DNA of 64,000 nucleotides, taken from contig NC_079482.1 of NCBI RefSeq assembly GCF_026230105.1, positions 12,338,001-12,402,000 of the forward strand. Direction: 5' to 3'. This DNA comes from Diorhabda sublineata. Its lineage: Eukaryota; Arthropoda; Insecta; Coleoptera; Chrysomelidae. This document shows positions 56,672 through 64,000 of the stretch, in pieces (the first letter of the stretch is position 1; each line of letters begins with the position of its first letter). The position numbers and the translations under genes are program-made. The notes under the pieces are model-generated. The model saw only the letters and a list, made by a program, of their open reading frames with translations, made no database searches and was not told the origin of the DNA.

Positions 56672-56922
56672 TTTGTATATATATATATATATATTTGTAT
56701 AATGAATAATTGTTGAAAAAAACTTGTCCTATTTTCATACCAAATCAAGAAAACTAATTAATTGCCACACTAAACTGAATGAATGTTTTCCTTTTTTTTT
56801 ATAAATGTACTTTATCTCATTCTTGTACAATAATAAATGGTACGTTTGTTTATAAGAAATTTTTAATATATAATTTGAATTAATCCATTTGTATCAAAAT
56901 CGTCACTGTTTCAGAAGATATT

Positions 56923-57018
<96 letters not shown>

Positions 57019-57597
57019 TGATGTGGCTATTAAACATATTTTTAAATTTTTTATTAATTAAATTAATTCCTTTTAATTTACAATTAAAAATTCAATAATC
57101 TCCTCTTTATAGGTACATCAGATGAACATATAACAGTTATGGAAAATTTAAAAACAGTCAAATGTGACGGTGCCATAATAGTGACAACTCCGCAACAAGT
57201 ATCAATTGAAGATGTAAGGAAAGAAATAACCTTTTGTAGGAAAACTGGAATCCCCATTATAGGCTTGATTGAAAATATGAGTGGGTAAGTATAAATGAAC
57301 AGTATTGTGCCCCTATTTTTTACAATTAGACTGTCCATCTACATTCTTTCAAATAGGTGATCATTGATTTTATTTTTCAGGTTTGTGTGTCCACATTGTT
57401 CTGACTGCACCAACATCTTCAGCAAAGGAGGTGGGGAATCTCTAGCCAAAATAACAAAAATTCCATTATTGGGGACATTACCAATAGACCCAAAAATTGG
57501 ACAGCTACTTGGAAAATCTTGTGTTAAAGAATTTCCAGACTCGCCGATGTCAAAAGAGTTTAGCAATATCATGAGAAGGTTACAGATGAATAAATGA
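51659..57597 (+). CDS. NUBP2: Cytosolic Fe-S cluster assembly factor NUBP2/Cfd1, five exons
   Basis: Exons 51659-51769, 51822-51910, 52053-52234, 57113-57284 and 57381-57597 join with GT-AG borders and matching phases to give 256 residues plus stop, close to the usual length. The protein has the deviant P-loop GKGGVGKST (residues 14-22), LDIDLCGPSVP (second Asp-bearing motif), IIDTPPGTSDEH (Walker B/switch) and the Fe-S-binding CPHC (Cys188, Cys191) in exon 5. By family knowledge NUBP2 pairs with NUBP1 to form the scaffold that builds 4Fe-4S clusters for cytosolic and nuclear proteins. Intron 3 (4.9 kb) has an RTE remnant and a mariner-like element. The ATG at 51659 is the first in the exon, and a CAG at 51637-51639 suggests a 5'UTR intron. 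Confidence 0.93.
52960..53560 (-). mobile_element. RTE-type non-LTR retrotransposon remnant
   Basis: On the minus strand: NVGSHNQRQDK and a KDIKRLSSLWKKLKP-like block, TLIRPVITYAMET, then ESTGLHI and later KEKRQTEKDFEKR. This is the order of the C-terminal part of arthropod endonuclease/reverse-transcriptase proteins (YLGxxIxxxGRIxxEI, RPVxxYGxETW, RLRWAGHxxR, GRPRKTW). Stops are frequent. It lies in NUBP2 intron 3. Confidence 0.6.
53575..54350. repeat. Sequence with two ACAGGGTGT blocks
   Basis: TATACAGGGTGTCCCAC (53576) and TATACAGGGTGTGCAT (54011) share an ACAGGGTGT start, often seen at ends of insect non-autonomous repeats. Both are in the same orientation about 435 bp apart and no matching inverted ends were identified. 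They are listed as probable repeat DNA of unknown class. Confidence 0.35.
54577..54654. repeat. (AT)n array at the broken end of mariner-like copy 2
   Basis: About 78 bp of alternating AT, bracketed by CTC on the left and GAG on the right. It directly precedes AGATAAAAG of the element's left inverted repeat. Confidence 0.95.
54656..56619 (-). mobile_element. Mariner-like element with long inverted repeats, copy 2
   Basis: 1,964 bp are collinear with copy 1 at 35.9 kb. The left inverted repeat lacks its outer 11 bases and starts at AGATAAAAG. The right end is intact, finishing ACTG at 56619 and followed by TATATA. The inverted repeats again span about 390 bp. It lies in NUBP2 intron 3, with its transposase antisense to NUBP2. 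Loss of a left terminus would normally block transposition. Confidence 0.92.
55045..56133 (-). CDS. Mariner-like DDD transposase, copy 2
   Basis: This 362-residue open frame is collinear with copy 1, with the same Asp167, Asp255 and Asp298 and the same missing segment after FSD. I count about 14 nucleotide differences over 1,089 bp, 10 of the encoded residues differing: Glu27Gln, Asn40Lys, Pro56Leu, Val114Phe, Glu147Lys, Lys215Asn, Asn235Ile, Val265Ala, Gly282Ala and Asp311Ala. Most changes are replacements, which fits drift without selection. The frame is open, but function is doubtful because of the deletion. Confidence 0.88.
   Translation of the reverse strand: MIHYLFCFSEMVYSLQERIEIVGLYYQNNNCARAAARIFKELHDGRHATHKYVIQLMEKFTTTGSVCNKVHKREGLVNNEAIQVAILGQVSLEAQQPQSLSTISRAIGVSSSTFFRVLHKFKYHPYKVKLVHELNEDDFDRRLEFCKSMTQIINNNPQLLNNICFSDGLVSRHNCRYWAESDPHIMREFHTQHPQKLNVWCGILGDHIVGPFFINGNLNGESYLELLREGVDPRITTIIENDDNLSEDLLVFQQDGAPPHYAMPARQFLNETFPARWIGRRAQMMEWPPRSPDLTPLDFFLWGYLKTKVYATQPESLDDLRERIENECRQLNPAVLSNVREAFQNRLYHCMEVNGTHFEHLL
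56620..56700. repeat. Interrupted (TA)n array right of mariner-like copy 2
   Basis: TA repeats interrupted by AAATA and TTTGTA units, starting directly after the element's ACTG terminus. Confidence 0.9.
56925..57014. repeat. (AT)n microsatellite in NUBP2 intron 3
   Basis: About 90 bp of alternating AT, ending roughly 100 bp before the exon 4 acceptor. It produces an Ile-Tyr open frame that is not a gene. Confidence 0.96.
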
Positions 57598-57639
57598 TTA
57601 TTTAGAATAAGTTGTATGTATTTTAACTCTCCCTGATAC

Positions 57640-58290
57640 CGCCAAAGCCAGATTAAATATCAATACCTTGATATTTAATAATATATATGGTCAGGTGATA
57701 TGTGCAAATGAGAAAGAGAATCTTTAATGGCTAGAAAACTTAAAGAAGAGTTCGAAATATGTGGTCTTCAAATCAATATTACAAAAACACATTATCTGTT
57801 TATTGCTGAAGAGACCACGGATCTTATTTTAGAAAATAATAAAACAGTAAAAAAATGTAATAGCTATTTAAGCGTAAATTTTGATAAGAAGAGAAGAGTT
57901 ATGATGGCAGACAAAGAAAAATGAGAATATACGATACCATGATCAAAAGCACATTAATGAGACGTGGCGACTAAAAAAAACAATTTAAAAGGAAAATAGA
58001 AGCTGCAGAAATATGCGCAATAAGAAGGGCATCAAGATTGGAAAAAGTGACTAATGAGAGAATTAAGGAACAAATAAGTGTAGAAGAGACAGTTATAATA
58101 TGTATAGAAAGAAATGATATGGTGGTAATGGCATGTTTACAGAATGACAGAAGCAAGATTACCAAAGAAAGTAATGAGATGGATAGGTATCACCAGAAAA
58201 GAGGAAGACCAAGGGAAGAAATAAAAAAATCAATAAGAAAGCAAGACTGCAGTACCATAAGTGAATTAAAAGGACTTAATTATTAGGACA
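57640..58290 (+). mobile_element. RTE-type non-LTR retrotransposon remnant
   Basis: Just after NUBP2, frames encode ARKLKEEFEICGLQINITKTHYL, NNKTVKKCNSYLSVNFD and later RASRLEKVTNERIKEQISVE and RPREEIKKSIRKQD. These follow the order of RTE-type reverse transcriptases from the segment after YADD (GLxINxxKTxYL, IKxCxxYxYLG) to the C-terminus (RRSxRLxKxxNExIRExM, RGRPRxxW). The YADD itself is not preserved. It is decayed. Confidence 0.65.
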
Positions 58291-58299
58291 CTGGAGAAG

Positions 58300-59600
58300 C
58301 ATTAGGTCAATATATTAACTCATTCAAGTTCGTCATATACATATTTTAGATACATTAATTGGAAAAAAATAGATAATGTGTAACTAGTGCGAAATGCCAT
58401 TTCACATTACATAATATTAAACATAGTTTCTATGCAGTCTTTCGTGTAGGTTGTAGAAAATTGTATATTGTCCAACTTCCACAGAATATATAGTTTCCAT
58501 ATACACCATCTGTGCCTAACAATAGCAATATCAAAGTGAATTATTTATTTATATGACTATTACTGATGAGTTGTAACTAGAGAAATGATTCCAGTAGAAA
58601 AGATAATACCATAAAATTCAACTGAAATTAATTTAAATTACATTTTTAAACTCATTAAAAAAATACCTGATTTATGTTATTATCGAGGCTTCAATATCTT
58701 TTGTTCTGGGTGTTCTTGTAATCTTGCTCTAAAATATCTAGAGCTCTTTCTTCGGGAAGGATAACGTCTCGAAATATTCAAGTCATACGCAAAATTCAGA
58801 AAATTTTTCAGTCAAATAGTTATAATAATTATGTTAATGGATATAAATTTTAAATTATCATTTTAATCACAAACCAATTATGTAAATATGAAAAAAACTA
58901 TTCCACACAGAAAATAATGTTTTTTAAGTGAATCACAATTTCATAAAAATTATTGGAAAGTGCAATTGTTACTAAGAACCTGTTTTTATTGTGAAAATGC
59001 TTATCTAAAACACTGTAATTATTTACACCTACAGATCACAATATTAAAAATTTGTACACTCAAATTCTCATTTAGAAAGTCTGCCAGCTTTTTATTTTAC
59101 ATAACAAAGATGCATAAAACTTTTCTATTTAGTAGAGAGAATTATATTTGAACGTATTAAATTCCCTCTACCCCTCAAAATAAACTTAATCTACTATATT
59201 TTTTAATATCAACATATGTTTTTTTCAAGAGTGTGATCATAAAAAGTAGTTTTAAATATCAATCCCGAACAGGAAAAAACTAGAAAACGCAAGACTATGT
59301 TTCCATTGGCAAAATCACATTACTAGAAAAATAAAAATTATGAAAACATATTTTTTATAAATCGTGAATTTGAGGTTTGTCAAAATAATTATATTAGATA
59401 AAACTTCGAGAACAAACTAATTTTCAAAATATATTCTAAAATTTGAAATTTGCGTAAAAAAATTTTCTATAAAAAAACCAATATTTACAACTTTAAATAT
59501 TTTTCTAATGAACAAGAAAAGATTATAAAACACCTTTATATGTCAAGATTTATTTTCAGTTTCCTGAAAAATTAATGAAATAAAATTTATAAGATAGATG
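58300..59600. other. AT-rich intergenic DNA between NUBP2 and actin
   Basis: No recognised coding or repeat structure. Open frames here are short and hydrophobic or low in complexity. Confidence 0.45.
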
Positions 59601-59617
59601 TTCAATTTTTTTAAATT

Positions 59618-59686
59618 TTTATTTATATTTTATTACAAAGGTAAAATAAATTAAGGAACAGTAATGAAGTTTTACAATTTTTTATT
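59618..59686 (-). promoter_or_regulatory. Actin polyadenylation signals
   Basis: On the minus strand AATAAA occurs at 59686-59681 and again at 59623-59618, about 200 and 262 nt after the stop codon. Either or both could serve the 3'UTR. Confidence 0.6.
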
Positions 59687-59885
59687 ATCCCATAGTATTA
59701 GCCTAATAATATAATAGTCTTATTCTGCACATGTAATAAATTACAAAAATTAAGATAGTAATACTTTGGCCTAGAGTGCATATTAATGGTCACTCGATAT
59801 CCCATATTATAAACACGGCAGTTCGCGCCCCAAAAAATGGGCATTGTAAACAGAAATATAGAATATAAATGCAGGCAAAAACAAA

Positions 59886-61016
59886 TTAGAAGCACTTCCT
59901 GTGGACAATGGATGGTCCAGATTCATCATATTCTTGTTTGGAAATCCACATCTGTTGGAAGGTGGATAATGATGCCAAGATGGAACCACCAATCCATACG
60001 GAATATTTTCTTTCTGGGGGTGCGATGATCTTGATCTTCATTGTGCTTGGGGCCAAGGCAGTGATTTCTTTTTGCATTCTATCGGCAATACCAGGATACA
60101 TTGTAGTACCTCCAGAGAGTACAGTATTAGCATACAAGTCCTTACGGATATCTACATCACACTTCATGATAGAGTTGTAAGTTGTTTCGTGAATACCACA
60201 GGCTTCCATACCCAAAAATGATGGTTGGAAAAGAGCTTCTGGGCAACGGAATCTTTCATTACCAATGGTAATTACTTGACCATCAGGAAGTTCATAACTC
60301 TTTTCTAACGAGCTGGAGCTAGCAGCAGTAGCCATTTCTTGTTCAAAGTCTAAAGCTACATAGCAAAGTTTTTCTTTGATGTCACGAACAATTTCTCTTT
60401 CGGCAGTTGTGGTGAATGAATATCCACGTTCAGTCAAGATTTTCATTAGGTAATCAGTCAAGTCTCTACCAGCCAAATCCAAACGGAGGATAGCGTGAGG
60501 AAGGGCGTAACCTTCATAGATTGGGACTGTGTGGGATACACCATCTCCAGAATCCAATACTATACCAGTAGTACGCCCAGAAGCGTACAGTGAAAGCACA
60601 GCTTGGATAGCAACATACATTGCTGGGGTGTTGAATGTTTCAAACATGATTTGGGTCATCTTTTCTCTGTTAGCTTTAGGGTTGAGTGGAGCTTCTGTCA
60701 AAAGAACAGGATGTTCTTCAGGAGCAACTCTAAGTTCATTGTAGAAAGTGTGATGCCAGATTTTTTCCATATCATCCCAGTTCGTGACTATTCCATGCTC
60801 AATAGGGTATTTTAATGTCAGGATACCTCTTTTACTTTGGGCTTCATCTCCAACATAAGAATCTTTTTGCCCCATGCCTACCATGACTCCCTGATGTCTG
60901 GGACGTCCAACAATTGAAGGAAATACAGCTCGGGGTGCATCATCTCCAGCAAAACCGGCTTTGCACATACCGGATCCATTGTCTACAACTAAAGCAGCAA
61001 CTTCTTCTTCACACAT
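59886..61016 (-). CDS. Cytoplasmic actin
   Basis: The 376-residue intronless frame [17 protein letters not shown]...IVHRKCF is full length. It carries the actin phosphate loop ([15 protein letters not shown]), the [11 protein letters not shown] motif and the conserved C-terminus KCF. The MC(D/E)EE start and overall sequence match insect cytoplasmic actins of the Drosophila Act5C/Act42A kind; the only difference from Act5C that I notice is Glu for Asp at residue 3. Actin polymerises with ATP into microfilaments for cell shape, motility and transport. Codon use is less AT-rich than the flanks, as expected of a highly expressed gene. A splice acceptor (TTTTCAG ending 61032) 15 nt before the ATG shows a 5'UTR intron. 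Insects have several actin genes, so the orthologue symbol is left blank. Confidence 0.97.
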
Positions 61017-61588
61017 GATGATTAGTTAGTACTGAAAATAAACATCAAAAATTAGTAAATGAGTTATATACCATAAATAATACATATATATATTTCACAT
61101 CTTATTAAAATAATTTGTCGGTAAAAATTATGTCTGAGCAATGTAATTATAATAATTTATTTATAGAATAAACAAATTTGTATAAAAAGATTACACTTTG
61201 TTACTAACAAGTATATTGATTGAAGTTTCAAGATATATGAATGAAATAAAAACAGAATAATCTCTGTGAAGAAACCGGTATTTTAACGTCGAGCTGTTAC
61301 ATATTCAACAAGATTCTGAATGAAAGATTCCTTCAATTCAAGTTAACGACCCCGCCCGTTTGAATTCATTGATATAATACGGCAGTTACATTTTTAAGAA
61401 CAACTGGAACTTTAATCCCCAATGATACAAAGAAATAGCACAGTGAACAAATTTTTCTGAATTGTATACACTATCCACTATAAAACTTAATCCAAAAGGT
61501 AGAAAAAGCACCGATCACGACTACACCGGAGATTATATTAAAACTGAAATGACTTCCACTTATTTTTGAATAAATTTCAAACACTTAC

Positions 61589-61800
61589 TTTGGTTTCTAG
61601 TATAAAATTATAAATTAGTTTAAGAAAAGCACAGCAGACGTAATAGCTGTACTGCACTAAAATATCACAAGACTGGAATGTCTGAATCTTCAGAGATTTC
61701 AACCATATATATGATTATTTGCCCCTCCCTGTTAAAAACTGTTTGAGCGCAGTATCAGCGCTAAGTTGAACCAATAGCGAGCAACATTACCATATAAGGC
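61589..61800 (-). promoter_or_regulatory. Proximal actin promoter and 5'UTR exon
   Basis: Reading the minus strand: a perfect CArG box CCTTATATGG (61799-61790), a TATA-like ATATATAT (61712-61705), then an exon ending at 61589 before donor GTAAGT (61588-61583). The acceptor at 61033-61032 completes a 557-nt intron. CArG boxes bind serum response factor and are standard in animal actin promoters. The transcription start (about 61675) is inferred from the TATA position. Confidence 0.65.
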
Positions 61801-62315
61801 TTTGTATTGCATCGATTTTTACCCTCCCCCCCTGAATCATCAATCTGACACACTTCTACGTTTAATTTTGAATAAGAATGGATGACGTTTCATAGAAATC
61901 AGAAAAGGATAAAAATACCGGCAAGAGATTGATTACATTTATTCTAAATATTTTACTTTAATTGGAAATAACTTTTTACGGGCAGTAATTCAGTTCAATT
62001 TGACGTAGATGATTAATTTTACTTCACACGTGACGGGAGAAACAGGTTATAAATATATACACCGCATTTAAATTTACTCTCCAATAAGCTATTTTTAAAA
62101 CAACCACTTGCTATAGGGTAAAAATAGAATTTGTATGTTGAATTAAATCAAAATCCTAGAAGCTAGCAAGTGCTACGCCTCTTAAGTTGATTTTTAAAAA
62201 GATAACTATTTAATAAAATTCTTGATAATTCACACAAATAAAGGTTCAACTAATACTCTTATATCACAATAATTCTAAAATATTTAATTGGAAATATATT
62301 GATAAAAATGCTTAC

Positions 62316-62690
62316 CGTTTGCTTAACAGACGTCACAGAACTACAGTGAACAAGTAAGGAATGGAATGAAATGAAGAGATGCCGGTTTGCGATTTCAAGG
62401 AAGTGACACTTTGTTCTAAATAATGGGTAAAGCAGGAAGAAAATTCAAATTTTATTTTTCTTCAATTTGATTTCTCTTACTTATGATTAGTGTCAAAATT
62501 AACAATGACATATGGTAATAATTTTTTAGTTTCTAGAAATTTGCATTTGTTTAAAAACAGCAAAATATTAAATTATTTTGTTGTCGGCCTCCCCTACCAG
62601 TTTATGACATGGACTCGTCCGCCCCACTAGCTTCATTTACGAACGTTACCATATATGGGCATAAAGCTGATAAAGAGTTCTTATTGGTCA
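62316..62690 (-). promoter_or_regulatory. Distal actin promoter and alternative 5'UTR exon
   Basis: A second perfect CArG box, CCATATATGG (62658-62649), and a CCAAT box on the minus strand (62687-62683) lie upstream of a good donor, GGTAAGC at 62316-62310. This fits an alternative first exon spliced to the same acceptor at 61032. No convincing TATA box was found between. Two promoters would resemble Drosophila Act5C. Confidence 0.5.
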
Positions 62691-62699
62691 GAGTAACGG

Positions 62700-63556
62700 C
62701 GGTTTTGCCCTAACCTAACTTGAAGGTTCGAAAGCAAGACACGGTGCGTGGTGAGAACTGTTGTGACGTTAATTATCAACAATTTTGATACCGGCCGGTA
62801 GAAGTAGATATCGATACTTTTATTTGTTCAATACATAAATTTACAAAGAATTTATTTATTATATAGGAGAGTTTTAGAACGGTTTATTCAGATTACAGAA
62901 AACTATTTTTTTTCCATTTTCGAAATTTTCAGACTGGTTTCATTACATGATCTGGCCTCGTTTGTCGACCTTGAAACTTATGTCACATGAGCAGTTAGAT
63001 GCTGCATCTAATATTCTAGGAATGTCATACTTTACTTTAATAATAAATTTCATTTAATGAATATAGCGTGATTCAGTCTATATAATGTATTAATGGGTGA
63101 ATCATTCTTCATGGATATTTCCAATACTTATTCATTATTCGATTCAAAAAATATTTTTAACAGCTTTAAGATACATGTAATTAGAGTGAATAAAAATGAT
63201 AATTAATTAACAAATAAAAATGGAAAGTTTAAAAGATATGTGTATTGATTTTTTCTTTATCGAGCTATCTTTATTTTTAAACATTTTCAAAGAACAATAC
63301 CTACAACTCATCTGTCTAATTTATGAAATTATAGATTGTAGTTCTTCCCTCGCATGCTTTTAAATACATTATCAAATTTCTTAACTGGTTATATTTTTTG
63401 TTTGAAATATAATGAAATACTGGAGACCCTACTTGATTATAAAGTTAGAAATGAACAATTTTTTTTCGAGTTAAAATTCCCATTAATAACCAACAACCTA
63501 TTTCTAATAAATAGTACAGTTGAAGCATACAAGTGAGAATTTCAATATTGACTATA
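62700..63556. other. Intergenic DNA, nothing recognised
   Basis: GC-richer near 62,700-62,800 and then AT-rich. No coding motif or repeat was recognised. Confidence 0.4.
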
Positions 63557-64000
63557 CAGCGGGTTACTATATTCGACTGATAACACTCTACTACAAAGAG
63601 ATCTCAATAAATGATCCATTTTAATATAGGAATACGAACCCTTACAGGCCTAGTTGCTGAGATATAGGATGTTCAAAATTTTAAATCAAAAATTTGCCAT
63701 AAATCAAGAAAGCCTTTAATTTTTTTTTTCAAATTTGTTGACCAATATCCTCTTTAATAAAGTAATATTTTTACATAAACAAACTTTGGAAAAATTTAAC
63801 CAGTGGTGCGCTGTCAGGGTTAATTTTCACTTTTATCCCCTATTTTACGCAAATTCTTTTTTTAATTTTGTTTTAAATTGCCTGATTATTTTGAGTTAAA
63901 AAATTAATAACCATTAAAAAACGTGTCTTTGAGAATAAATCTGGATGGGATTGAATGATTTCTGCCGCAGCTTGAATTCTAGCTATTAGATCTTGTTTCG
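63557..64000 (-). mobile_element. Mariner-like element cut by the window edge
   Basis: A TA at 63555-63556 is followed by CAGCGGGTTACTAT, a plausible terminal inverted repeat. At the far end (63920-64000, minus strand) a frame encodes DLIARIQAAAEIIQSHPDLFSKTRF, like the C-terminal region of mariner-like transposases (DLIxRIxxAC). The rest of the tail is not readable. The other end lies beyond the window. Confidence 0.4.

Noticed and set aside
57084..57572. Minus-strand frames over NUBP2 exons 4 and 5
   Set aside because: Antisense shadows of exons that fit the NUBP2 protein.
59807..60815. Plus-strand frames over actin
   Set aside because: Antisense shadows of the strongly conserved actin frame.
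1..64000. CRISPR arrays, bacterial operons or horizontally acquired gene clusters
   Set aside because: No regularly spaced direct repeats. All confident genes are metazoan and spliced or have animal signals.

Overview
The window is AT-rich nuclear DNA from an insect; a beetle is my best guess, based only on the mix of Penelope, long-inverted-repeat mariner-like, hAT and RTE-type elements. Spliced genes with short GT-AG introns, polyadenylation signals, an animal cytoplasmic actin and a ciliary gene rule out bacteria. Long (AT)n arrays are common. Dead transposable elements fill most of the space between exons.

Four protein-coding genes can be supported. (1) A SOCS2/CISH-type suppressor of cytokine signalling (3322-4134, +) has its whole reading frame in one exon behind a likely 5'UTR intron. 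(2) IFT56/TTC26 (18648-50297, -) is an intraflagellar-transport TPR protein. I could rebuild it in ten phase-consistent exons over 31.6 kb, giving 554 residues. (3) NUBP2/Cfd1 (51659-57597, +), a cytosolic Fe-S scaffold NTPase, was rebuilt in five exons giving 256 residues. (4) A cytoplasmic actin (59886-61016, -) has an intronless coding region, a 5'UTR intron, and two CArG boxes upstream that suggest two promoters. IFT56 and NUBP2 are head to head, 1.36 kb apart, with an unassigned open reading frame between them. These genes do not form one pathway: they are a signalling inhibitor, a cilium assembly factor, an Fe-S assembly factor and a cytoskeletal protein.

Layout: 1-3.3 kb has no recognised gene; SOCS is at 3.3-4.2 kb; 4.2-9.7 kb is unexplained AT-rich DNA; 9.7-18 kb holds mariner, non-LTR and Penelope remnants; 18.6-50.3 kb is IFT56, with introns containing gypsy, Tc1, mariner, non-LTR, Tigger, Penelope and hAT remnants; 51.7-57.6 kb is NUBP2, whose third intron holds an RTE remnant and a young mariner-like element; 57.6-58.3 kb is another RTE remnant; 59.6-62.7 kb is actin with its promoters; the right edge cuts a further mariner-like remnant.

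The most interesting material is mobile and regulatory. Two roughly 2-kb mariner-like elements are about 98.7% identical in coding sequence, have 394-bp inverted repeats, and share what looks like the same small deletion next to the first catalytic Asp. A complete hAT and a 303-bp hAT MITE each have perfect 8-bp target duplications. A dispersed family carries hammerhead-ribozyme-like motifs. IFT56 has a near-consensus X-box just upstream of its start codon. I found no tRNA, rRNA or CRISPR array.
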